Below, in pieces: positions 12,310-21,786 of a stretch of DNA of 64,000 bases. The stretch comes from Fratercula arctica. Taxonomy: Eukaryota > Chordata > Aves > Charadriiformes > Alcidae. Both the position numbers and the translations under genes were made by a program. Position 1 is the first letter of the stretch; each line of letters starts with the position of its first letter. Location of the stretch: the NCBI GenBank assembly GCA_947846985.1, contig CANTUZ010000006.1, positions 48,961,207-49,025,206 on the forward strand, written 5' to 3'. The notes beneath the pieces are model-generated. The model was not told the DNA's origin, made no database searches, and worked only from the letters and a program-made list of their open reading frames with translations.

Positions 12310-13030
12310 ATTAAAGCCTACCTTGTAACCTATAACCTCAGGTGAAAACAGTGAATGTAATCATCCTGAGGTACAGACAACAGACATTTCTAAGGGACAA
12401 TGACACTTGAGATATTGAGAGTATATAACCACGTATGTTTTTAGTCTATACTCCATGAAATATCCAAAGATGCAACTGAGGACAGACTTACTCCAAAACA
12501 ATGAAGATTGCAACGTGTTTATTTTGTTTGGAAGGTACTTAAAATGGCTTTTAAAAACAAACGCAAGATAAAAAACCTGTAACCCAGTCCTTGCTCAAGA
12601 CATAGTTCTCTACCATTTTTTACTTCTGAAAAACTCCGTGGCACTTGTACAGAGCAACAGGGAAGCTAAGGAGTGGAACTGACATTAATCATACATTATT
12701 CTCCACTTCAAATGTCCAAAAAATTATCTACATTATTCACCAGGTTTGACACTTGCCATAATAGTCAAACAAAGCCTATTCTTCTTTCTCTTTCACTGCT
12801 CAGCCTACAAAACCTCCCTCATTACTGCTAAGGACAAGACACAAGAATTATGATTGCATCCACCCTCCTACAACGATAGGCTCCACGCAGTTCTCTCCAG
12901 CCATTCTTTCCCACGCGTCTGACACACAATATAGGCTGAGAGATTTAGATGCTGAATCCCATGTAATGCTGTTAACTGCAATAACAAAGTAACTCTGCTG
13001 ACATACTTTAAGGCATTTGCAGTCACAGTT
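12310..13030. other. Unique DNA upstream of the A-tract, origin unclear
   Basis: No gene or family repeat was recognised. This stretch is the only place where a retrocopied transcript body could lie if the AATAAA plus A-tract at 13031-13083 is a poly(A) tail. I found no open frame or recognisable protein in it on either strand. Confidence 0.45.
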
Positions 13031-13044
13031 AATAAAGCCAGACA

Positions 13045-13083
<39 letters not shown>
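13031..13083 (+). repeat. AATAAA followed by a long A-tract
   Basis: AATAAA lies at 13031-13036, and an uninterrupted run of 28 A starts at 13056, about 20 bases after the signal. The spacing is what a reverse-transcribed polyadenylated RNA would leave. An expanded A-tract next to a chance AATAAA in AT-rich DNA is the simpler explanation. No convincing target-site duplication was found. Confidence 0.8.
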
Positions 13084-13087
<4 letters not shown>

Positions 13088-13940
13088 GAACTAACATTAC
13101 AGGGTGGAGTGTCTTTTTTTTTTTCATTTTTCACAAATGTCTGATTTGTATATTTAATAATGGCATTGACTAAAGACCGGAAAGCCTGTACCCTCGGCGG
13201 TGGAAATTAATTTAGTATCCATCTTTACATCTGAGCAAATTAAAGAACATAATTCCTATGGGCTCTACTTAAGGTGGATTTGGGATCAAAACATTAAGCA
13301 CAGATCTGTTTTAGTAGCTGTCATAACCAACGAGTACTAAGGCAGAAGACATTCAAATGATACAGATAGCATTTAGGAATTTGGGTTTTAATGAAAACCC
13401 ATGGGGCTGCCACCATAACATATCCCTAGATTTTGGCAGAATGTTTGAAAAACCTCTCCTGGATGTCTCAGCGGTTTATACAGTGGCTGTTTGGGCTGAG
13501 CAACTTCACGGTCCCTGTTAATTAAGCTTTTCAAACACATCAGCTAAATGTGAAATGAGAGTATTCTTTGCAACCTTGGTTTTGCCCAGCTCCAGCTCTG
13601 AGTAGCATGTTGTTGGTTATAAAACAAAAAGTAAGATTGGGAAGCATTTGGCTGCAAACAGGAAAATTCTGAAGAGAAAAGAGGATGCCAGGGAGGCAGT
13701 CAGGCTAGGAACACAGATTTTTGCCTAGGGAAATAAAATAATAAGATGTTGTGGGGAAGGGTCGAAGAATGAATGACTACATGGCAAAAGAGAATAAAAA
13801 GTATAGGATACATTCACAGCTGCCATCTGAAATACATGTGCTTGCTTCTTCTGCCCAGGAAAAGGCTAGAGCTTAACCAGAAATTAAAACCACTATTGTT
13901 TGTATGCTTCTTGCACCGAGAGAGGTCCAAGCAGTATTTA
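13084..13940. other. Unique DNA, no gene recognised
   Basis: Nothing in this interval resembles a known repeat or exon. A short T-run occurs near 13112-13123. The open frames are short and chance-like. Confidence 0.55.
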
Positions 13941-13943
13941 TGC

Positions 13944-14007
13944 TGCACATGTTGAGATCTCGTTGACGCCTGTACATGTTGATATCTCTGTACATGTTGA
14001 TCACCTC
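13944..14007. repeat. Degenerate 18-bp repeat array at the CR1 5' junction
   Basis: Three related units occur: TGCACATGTTGAGATCTC at 13944-13961, TGTACATGTTGATATCTC at 13971-13988 and TGTACATGTTGATCACCTC at 13989-14007. Nine bases separate the first two units, and the last two are adjacent. The array ends exactly where CR1 homology begins. Confidence 0.8.
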
Positions 14008-14009
14008 GA

Positions 14010-14520
14010 GGGCTGTGTCCAGTTTTGGGCCCCTCACAAAAAGAAAGACATGGAGGTGCTGGAGCGTGTCCAGAGAAGGGCAACGGAGCTGGTGAGGGCT
14101 CTGGAGCACAAGTGCTGTGAGGAGCGGCTGAGGGAGCTGGGGGTGTTCAGCCTGGAGAAAAGGGGGCTGAGGGGAGACCTTCTCGCTCCCTACAGCTCCC
14201 TGAAAGGAGGGGGTAGCCAGGGGGGGTCGGGCTCTTCTCCCAAGGAACAGGCGATAGGACAAGAAGAAACGGCCTCAAGTTGTGCCAGGGGAGGTTTAGG
14301 ATGGATATTAGGAAAAATTTTTAGACTGGAAGGGTTATCAAGCGTTGGAGCAGGCTGCCCAGGGAAGTGGTTGAGGCACCATCCCTGGAGGTATTTAAAA
14401 GCCGGGCAGACGTGGTGCTGAGGGACATGGTTTAGTGATGGTTTTGGTTAGCTTAGGTTAGTGGTTGGACTCGGTGATCTTAAAGGTCCCTTCCAACCAA
14501 AGCAGTTCTATGATTCTATG
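14010..14520 (+). mobile_element. CR1 LINE, 5'-truncated, ORF2 C-terminus and 3' UTR
   Basis: The fragment holds the last part of CR1 ORF2, the endonuclease/reverse-transcriptase protein that copies the element, plus its 3' tail. Visible motifs are [26 protein letters not shown] and LRGDL. A shorter-by-one run of seven G at 14220-14226 then shifts the frame, and downstream codons read as the family's DIRKNF-like and [17 protein letters not shown] text. This ends in a stop at 14433-14435. The 3' UTR ends in TTCTATGATTCTATG at 14520. The 5' truncation and lack of an obvious target-site duplication are normal for CR1. The 173-codon open frame starting at 13900 is this element with a chance upstream extension. 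It is a dead copy, very close to the copy at 24369. Confidence 0.95.
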
Positions 14521-14771
14521 CTATATGGGTTATACCAGTGCTATAGTTCGTTACCAGGGCACTGTCAGATGCACTAAAATCCAAGGTATCCAGTACATTA
14601 CCTGGGAACCTTCTCTGGATCCTTCCTCAAATTAAGGGTTTGTGTGTTATTTGAGTGTCTGATCCCAGTCTCTGGTGCAGCCTGGAGATTGCAGGTTAGC
14701 GATGGCAGCTCCTGAAAGCAGCTTCTGCCTGGTCTGAACGTGGATAACAATTTTTTACAGACTGTGTGCTG

Positions 14772-14809
14772 GAAATCCCTTAAAGACCTAGAAATCCCTT
14801 AAAGAACTA
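14772..14809. repeat. 19-bp tandem duplication
   Basis: Two adjacent copies of GAAATCCCTTAAAGACCTA, the second reading AAAGAACTA at its end, so one base differs. It is a local duplication about 250 bases after the CR1 tail and not part of that element. Confidence 0.88.
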
Positions 14810-16509
14810 GCAATGCCTCTCCTGAGCATTTCTTGCCTACATTTATCCTCTTTTCTCCTCTTATTTCTATTCCTTTTGCTTTTCTATTGTCTCTCCACAG
14901 TCACGGAGCTGGGTGATGTCCCATGGCAGGCACAGGCTCTGAGCAAAGGATGCTGCATGTTGCACTTTATATGGCTCCCCAGTAACCAAAAAAAACCCCA
15001 AACCACCATCTAAAAAATGCGTTGAAGCATCTGTCTTTCCCATCCGGATCATTATAGAGTAGACCTGACCAGAATACAGGGGTCGCTTCACAGCAATATT
15101 TGTGGGCAAAGTACATTTTAGAAAGCAAAACAGGTATTTTTAACACAAACACAATGATATTTTTTTTTTTTGCGCAAAAAGAAAACCCCTTCTCTCCGAA
15201 AAAGGTTTTGGGAGCAACATAACTACTTCTTGATAGCCTCACTGTGTTGGTCAGATTTCTCCTGGCAGGAGGCTTTGAACAAGATATAATAATCTTGTCT
15301 CATCTCCAATCTTTCCTATAGAAAAATATGTCATTTGGTCTTGTTAATGAGTCTAATTAAGTCAGAATCTGCCGAAAGAAAGTGGGGCCGAGAAGAATTG
15401 TAAATAATTGTTTTCACACCACCTACTGAAAAAAGATCTGCCGTTGAACTAGAGAAAGCAACGGTGCAACTGGGGTGTCAGAGCTGCTTACAGTTAGAAA
15501 ACCCCCATAGCCATAAACGTCCCAGTGCATGTGCAGCGACAGCCCCCGCACAAGACACAAGGCAAAGAAAAGGAGGCTATTTTCTGAATACAAATCACCC
15601 GCAGCACTGGCAATGAGGCTGCCCATTCCTTACCTAGGGCAAACAGAATTGGTTTTGCTTTAATGCATGTTCGCTCACTAAGAATTGCTTTCAAAGTCAC
15701 CACCTGTTAAGTTCTGCTTGCCATTTCCACCTGCGTCCTGTGAAAGGATGGGGGAAAGACGTAGTGGCTAAAACTAATTCTGTTCTCAGCTCCGTCCAAC
15801 AGCACGTGTAGACTTGCCTTAACCTATGATATGGCGGTATTTTGTCCAGTGTTTGCATGGTGTTTATTTTCTTCCCCTTGGTCAACTGGAGCTTCAGTGC
15901 CTTATGTCCAGGATTCTCCTGGTATGTTCCCCAGCTTCTACCCTAATCATCTGGGACATCAGCGCTGTCCCTTTCTCGGTAGTACATGCTTTGCTATAAG
16001 ACCATTCAAATGATGTGAAGTAAGACACTGGCTGACAAATTTAGAGTTCAATTGACTGCTTCTTTTTCCTTTATTTTGTATCATCTCCTCCATTTTTGTG
16101 GTTTAAAAAATAATTTAACACCACCCAGAGCTTGAATGCCACCCCACTGAGGAGGGAATATTAGTGAATAACGTGAATTTATGTATTTAAGCAGAACATC
16201 TAAAATAACACTGTAATACCTGAAGGAATATTCTTCAATTCTTAGAATTACTACACATAATTAAAGTGTTATTTTAAACAGACCGAAATACTAATTATGG
16301 CTTTAACTGAGATTCCATTTATAGCAAACTACATCTAAAATTTCATCAAGAAGCAAGTGTAAGAGGGATCATTCATATCTACCTTGTTTGTCGGGCAGCA
16401 ATAAATTCAGTTTGTCAGCAAGGTATTCAAATTAATACAAAATGAACCAGCAGATTTACCGGGAGAAAATTTCTTGTCTTTTATGAAGCTCAAAGAAACC
16501 AGAAAGCAC

Positions 16510-16534
16510 GGGGGGGCGGGAAGAAAGAAAAAAG
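16510..16534. repeat. Purine run (G7-C-G3 then A/G)
   Basis: Seven G, one C and three G are followed by AAGAAAGAAAAAAG. Apart from the single C the run is all purine. It is a low-complexity tract. Confidence 0.8.
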
Positions 16535-17542
16535 TCTATTACAGCTCAAATTTGAGGCAGAGAATTACAAGATTTTTCTCTCTCTACCCAAGATAGAAAC
16601 TCAACATAAACAAGTAAAGAAATAAATATCAACAAGAAAAATCTGACACGAGCTGCCACGTCTTTCTTTCCACATTCACTCAACTAAATCATCCCTCAAG
16701 CTTTGATCAATTTAAGGAGCAAACTAGTTTTCTTTCTAACCTAAAGATCTAAGGAAGACCACCCGTAGCGTAGGGAATGTAGCAGCATTTTGGCAGTTCC
16801 CTCCAGCAGTTGGTGCCTGAATATTTTTGCCTTGAACAACAAAGGACTGGATAGAAAGAGTTCATGGAAATAATTACAGAACATTGCAGCTACCCACTCT
16901 TTCAGTGCTAGTTTAACCTGTACCCTGCAGGATTCCTGATTACTTAAGACCTCTGAGGAGCTAGATTACTCTTGTCAGCAGGAGTTAAAGACACTTAAGA
17001 ACAGGAAGAACAGAAAATCACAACCTTTGCGAGCCAACCTCATCTGCCTGTCAACCAAGACTTGCCCAGACCTTGTGCCCTAAAAACTCAGTTCACAACC
17101 TCCTAGCATGGAAACTAATGCCAAGGAAATAGAAATCCTTCCTAGGAGTATCACAGGGCCATGCTCCCTAGCAATCTTTACCCTTATTGAACTGAATTTT
17201 ATTAGGGGAGCTTTGCCTCCCAACTCACCTACTCCATCTCAGATGAGAACTCCGGAGATCTGGGAATTGCAGCATGCTGTCCGTTGGAAGGTTGTACCCC
17301 ACAAACTGTTGTTTTTCCTCTGTATCATGACTACGGAGTGCATGACACTGTTCCAGACACTTCCTGTGCAGCTGCTCATGCTAAATTCCTCCCAAAACTT
17401 ATACTGTTTTCTTCCTCTTGTTCCTATTCTTTCACCGTTTCTTGCTCTCTGCCTTGGTTCTGGCTTTGTGGGAGACATGCACCAGTCACCTCATGGTGGT
17501 ATTCCTGGGGATATACCTTACTGGCTTCTAATTTTGCCTTTA

Positions 17543-17728
17543 CTAAGCATCGGAACAGGCTGCCCAGGGAAACAGTTGAGGCACAATCCCTGGAGGTATT
17601 TAAAAGCCGGGCAGACGTAGTGCTTAGAGATGTGGTTTAGTGATGGGCTTTGTCAAAGTTAGGTTGATGGTTGGACTCAATGATGTGAAAGGTCCCTTCC
17701 AGCCCAGGCAGTTCTCTGATTCTATGAT
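17543..17728 (+). mobile_element. CR1 LINE 3' end (last about 32 codons of ORF2 plus 3' UTR)
   Basis: Only the extreme 3' end of the element is present. The frame reads [20 protein letters not shown] and then DVVLRDVV, with the ORF2 stop at 17638-17640. The 3' UTR continues through GGTTGGACTC and AAGGTCCCTTCCAGCCC to GTTCTCTGATTCTATGA. The open frame that starts at 17284 ends inside this element. The overlapping 170-codon frame from 17108 reads the same DNA out of frame. Neither is a host gene. Confidence 0.93.
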
Positions 17729-17799
17729 ACCATACTTTTTATAAAAACCTCAGACCAGCCAGTGGTTTGGGAGCTGAACTCGGGTAACCAAGAAGCAGC

Positions 17800-17930
17800 A
17801 GAGCTATGGGATAGAACACTGTCATGGGTCTCTGAAGACCTGGGTTCTGCTTCTCTCTCCAGCCCAGGCACATTCAGCAGCCATGGATAAGTCCTTTTAC
17901 CTCTCTGTTTATCATCTGCATATTTGGCAT
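17800..17930 (+). mobile_element. Probable ancient MIR-type (CORE) SINE
   Basis: The blocks match a MIR SINE in order. GAAGACCTGGGTTC at about 17832-17845 corresponds to the tRNA-like B-box region. The ATGGATAAGTCCTTTTACCT segment at about 17883 corresponds to the family's TTGGGCAAGT-to-CTTAACC core. CTCTCTGTTTATCATCTGCA follows at about 17901, where the family has CTCTGTGCCTCAGTTTCCTCATCTGTAA with part deleted. Copies of this family are old and diverged in birds, so identity is low. The call is by recognition only and needs a consensus alignment. Confidence 0.55.
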
Positions 17931-17944
17931 TTATTTTCAAACCT

Positions 17945-19775
17945 TTTTTTTAGATTAAGAGCATTCATTCCCATGTGCTTGTATAGAGCCCGCAATAACA
18001 TGGCCCTAATTTCACTTGAGGTTACTGAAGTATGAAGAAATAACTAGAGGGATCCTACATTTCGGAAAGGCAGATAAAGGCTGAAATCAGTAGTACAACT
18101 GCCAATTCTTATTGCTGCCAATACACTTAGGTCTTAGCTAGTTCTTTCTTTAAGACATAGTGAAAATTATCTCCTATTGTAGTCTATAGAAGAAACCTAG
18201 CAAACAACCCCAGGCTTTTAAAACCAGAGAAAGTGTGGTATAAGAGAACGAAGGGATATATGTTGAACCGAATCCGTTTGCTTATTCTTGTAAGAGCGCA
18301 ATGACATGCTTCCAGGTTTAGAGATTATTTACTTTCTGAAATATATTTTAGAGAGTGTATTATGGTCATATTCACAATTGGCCTCAGAGAAGGACATGGA
18401 CTTGGAGCTTGTTCAGAGTAATTTAATCAATCTTATACAAAAAAGCAACAGCCAACCATTATGGCCCAAGTCAATACTAAAATGATTTCTCAAAACTCAT
18501 TTCAAAGTCACTTCCAGGAAACAACTGGTAGCTTCAAAACTCTGAGCTCAACTATAAATTTAATTTTCTTTAAGGTCTGTAATTGCGATTTTTTTAATAA
18601 AAAATATGGTGTACTGCCGTTTCCTTTAAATAAAACATTGTGCATTGGGTGGCACGTCATTGCGTTCCTGCTAACTCCTCATTTTTTAACGTGAATCAAT
18701 ATATTTTGTAAGGTTTTTACCACCTCATAGTGACTAGAACTATAATCGCAACTCATTTTGTTACAAGAAAAATAAACACATGGCATAAATTTAATCTGCC
18801 TGCCTGCCTACCAGATGGGGAAAAGAACAGGGCCAAGTCGCTGATGGAGTAACTGTTTAATCACATCAGGTTGTTGTTGACTTACTTATAAATACAAACA
18901 AGTCCACTTGCACCTTTGGGAACTCACCATGTTTTCTCCCGGCTCCTGCAGTGCATGGCAGTTAATACTTTCTTCACAGATTAGACAGATACACGATATG
19001 TTCATGAGATAATGAGGAAATAACAACTTTATTACTACTGGCTCATCTGGCTACCTGTATCATAATTATACTTGAGAGCTAAACTGCTCCATTTCATGCA
19101 CTGAGTCTACCTTGGATTAATTTTGAAAATTTGATTTTTATGAACTTTTGTTGTAAGTGCTATAAATCTAAGTAATTCATAGCAATTTCACAGGCAGCAA
19201 AATGTTTATTCGGGTACAATCAATGGATGTTTTGACGCTGCCTTTACAAGATAAGGGTTTGGTCAATGCCAAGAGGTGTATCAGTTTTGGGCTGAGTTTT
19301 GGATACTTTAGGTCCTGTTTAAATCAATGAAATTATTCCGTGGGATAAAAGGATACTCAGAGGAGTGAAGAACGGTAAGCGTTTGTCTCAGAATACCCGA
19401 TGGTGGTTGTGGAGTGGGGAGGGGGCACAGCTCCCGTAGCGCTGCTGATTCGCCTGTAAAACAAGGCAAGTTCTACCCTTCCAAAAAAGCAGTGTGACCC
19501 CTTGTCTAGTTGTTCGTGTCACTGTGTTGTCATTGATATGATCTGCCTAAGCAATCCTCACATGTTTTACAAATCAGGTAATTTGGACTCAGGGGGGCTA
19601 TTAGGGAACAAGAGGAGGAGAGCGATGTGTTGGAGGGAAACAGGTGGGGTCATAAAATTAAAAAAAAAAACCCCTGCACGTCTTGTCTGGGACTGCAGGA
19701 GTGTCTGTATCTGCCTGCCATCGGATGTGTCCAGGAACATTCTGCATATTTTAAAATTCCTCAGTTTAATTGTGA
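17945..19775. other. Unique DNA, no gene recognised
   Basis: No repeat family, exon or RNA gene was identified. The DNA is AT-rich. One 15-base word, AACTCATTTTGTTAC near 18750, recurs near 61070, which may be chance or shared ancient repeat ancestry. Confidence 0.5.
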
Positions 19776-19777
19776 AT

Positions 19778-19863
19778 CTTCTCTGCCACCTCTCCCCCTT
19801 TTTAATTTTCTCTCTTTTTTTTTCTTTTTATTCTTTTTTTTTTTCTTTTTTTTTTTTTTTTTT
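19778..19863. repeat. Long pyrimidine (C/T, mostly T) tract
   Basis: About 86 bases are almost wholly C and T on the plus strand, ending in an uninterrupted T run of at least 18. The strand switches to purine at 19864. Long open frames across it (near 19502-19890) are low-complexity Ser/Phe strings and not proteins. Confidence 0.9.
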
Positions 19864-19915
19864 GGTGGGGGACACAAGGAGATAAAATGAGAGGGAGGAC
19901 AGAAAGAAGGAAAAA
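19864..19915. repeat. Purine-rich tract directly after the pyrimidine tract
   Basis: From GGTGGGGGACACAAGGAG through GAGAGGGAGGACAGAAAGAA the plus strand is strongly purine-rich, with a few T and C. The junction with the preceding pyrimidine run is abrupt. Confidence 0.8.
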
Positions 19916-20003
19916 CGTAGGTAAAGCTTCAAAGATGCATTAAATATATTACTAATACACTAGGGAGATTACCATAAACTCTACACATACCTTTAAGCCT
20001 AGG

Positions 20004-20004
20004 A

Positions 20005-20036
<32 letters not shown>
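20004..20036. repeat. Interrupted A-tract (A20-G-A12)
   Basis: Twenty A, one G and twelve A lie about 140 bases after the long T run, so the two are complementary and could pair as an inverted repeat. It is a low-complexity tract with no gene. Confidence 0.92.
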
Positions 20037-20037
<1 letters not shown>

Positions 20038-20085
20038 AATCCTTTGTCTGAGAGTTTTCTTAATGTTTCTGGGATACATTTAGAC

Positions 20086-20101
20086 AAAAAAAAAAAAAAA
20101 A
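20086..20101. repeat. A16 tract
   Basis: A second A run lies about 50 bases downstream of the first. Together with the T run at about 19846-19863 it makes this 300-bp stretch unusually rich in homopolymers. Confidence 0.9.
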
Positions 20102-20317
20102 TCCTATGGAAATATCAATGTAAATATGATACCAAAAATAAGCTACAAATTTCAAAGAAAAAAATTACCTTTAGAGCTACTTACCCAAGTACCTGGTATG
20201 TTTTCTATCACATAGTCGCGGTGGATGGCTTTTGGAAAAAACCGCAGTAATTCAAGCAGGAATCAGAGGGCTGGTGCAGCCCCCGCTGGGTGAGGTGCTG
20301 TGGTCTTTGCCATGCAG

Positions 20318-20379
20318 ACAGTAGGAGGAGATTATCATAATGGTTGCTTCTGGCCTAAAATCTATGAGCCTATGAATCA
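20318..20379 (+). mobile_element. Ancient CR1 3' end of the TCTATGAATC type
   Basis: The segment reads GGAGATTATCATAATGGTTG, then CTTCTGGCCTAAAATCTATG, then AGCCTATGAATC. The old CR1 form seen across reptiles and birds has GATGATCATAATGGTCCCTTCTGGCCTTAAAATCTATGAATC in this order. The tail differs from the ATTCTATG tails of the younger copies here, so it belongs to an older lineage. Only the last 60 or so bases are recognisable. Confidence 0.6.
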
Positions 20380-21446
20380 TGGTAATGATACTGCCGCCAA
20401 GTCAATTAGCGGTATATATTCTAGCAGGAAGAATTAATTATCATACATTCACCTTCTGCCTTGACACCTGTGGAACTTTCGGTTGGGTCATTTACCTGTG
20501 CTGGATTCTTTGAGTATTTCACCCAAATCACTCCAGCTCTGGCCTCTGGATTCAGAAACCTATAGAAACAAAGCCTTTGGCTATCTTAAATTTCTTAGCT
20601 TGGTTAATTTTGCTGACAACAGACACAGGGTATCTTAGGATTTGACAGGGACTTCCTCCTATAGCTGTGGATATGTGGGACAGGAGGTTACTAGGATCTA
20701 TACGGATTGTAATAATTTTTCATAAGATCACAGAGAAGACTGAAAACCTAATATGGTAAAATACATATGCGTATGTTTGTGTGTATGTATATAAAAGTCT
20801 GTTAACATATGTGAATTTGAGAGGACAAGAGATTACAGGCAAAGACGAAAATGTTTGTGTTTGCCTACAAATAGGATTAGGGAAGGCTATTATGCCAACA
20901 TTTAGGAATCTAGTACAATCTAAACACTCGTCTACTTCTTTCAGTAGTTTCTGATATGCATTCAAATAATTATGGAGTAGAAAGTAACCGCAGCTCAGCT
21001 GTCACATTTCATAAGCCCAGTCTTCCTCTGATTGATTTGAAAAGTCTCCGCTGTGAGTTTTGATGACCTCTACAAGGTATAGAGGACAACGTCGCATCAT
21101 CAAGTGCAGTGGGTCTATGAGCGAGTACTACCAGTTCTGTGCCTCAGTGCGCAGCTCCACAGAGTCTTGCCTGGACCTCTGAGACACCTTTCAGTTTCCT
21201 ACTCCAACCTACAAAAAGATTCTCAAGTGCTCCAAAGCTTGATTTGATGAAGTCAAGAAAAGACAAATTATTATCATATTTGCCATTTCTGGTGCAACCA
21301 CATTTATCTTTGAAGAACTGCTCTTTCAAAGAAGGACTTTTTTTGTTCTGTATGGATTTTGCATGAAGTTCCCTATGGTGAACTCAAGCAAAGTTAGGAG
21401 CAAGGAGGACATGCAAGGGTTCTGGCCCCTCTCAGATTCAATAAAT

Positions 21447-21463
21447 CCATCTGTAACAGATGG
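21447..21463. repeat. 17-bp palindrome with two E-box cores
   Basis: CCATCTGT, one A, then ACAGATGG form a perfect inverted repeat. Each arm contains a CANNTG core (CATCTG and CAGATG). This could be a binding site for basic helix-loop-helix factors or a chance palindrome. Confidence 0.75.
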
Positions 21464-21763
21464 CTAATTACAAAGACAACTATTAGCTATTCTTAGTAAC
21501 ACTTCGCTTTTCCAAAAACGTTATGAAGAGGTATTCTGGCACACTGTGTTCCAGCACTACAACTGAAGTGAGCCAAACATACTCTGCCCTAGGCGGGTGC
21601 AGAGATTGAAAAACCAGAATATCTGTTGTCCTGATGGCTTATTTTAATTCTGTCTAACTGTGACCCTTTGTCAACCATGGAGCTTTATTCAAGACCAGCA
21701 AGGGCTGAATAATTGGATTTGCTTGGCAGGTAACCTTTCTTACTCTGCCAATTAATCCAGCAG

Positions 21764-21786
21764 AAAAAAAAAAAAAAAAAAAAAAA
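21764..21786. repeat. A23 tract
   Basis: An uninterrupted run of 23 A. No AATAAA precedes it within 30 bases, so a poly(A)-tail origin is less likely than simple expansion. Confidence 0.92.

Larger units (their letters stand above)
14521..17540. other. Unique DNA, no gene recognised
   Basis: This interval holds a 19-bp tandem duplication at 14772-14809 and a G-rich then A-rich purine run at 16510-16534. Open frames on both strands around 14813-15885 are below 95 codons and have no recognisable family. No RNA gene was seen. Confidence 0.55.

Noticed and set aside
13873..14262. 129-codon minus-strand open frame
   Set aside because: Antisense of the CR1 copy. An equivalent antisense frame occurs over the 24-kb copy (24135-24584).
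13900..14421. 173-codon open frame, plus strand
   Set aside because: From about 14010 on it is the decayed CR1 ORF2 C-terminus, and the part upstream is chance extension. It is annotated as the mobile element.
17108..17620. 170-codon open frame
   Set aside because: Its last part reads the CR1 tail in the wrong frame. The rest has no recognisable family and no exon signals.
19502..19890. 127- and 87-codon frames ending in Ser/Phe strings
   Set aside because: They are produced by the pyrimidine tract.
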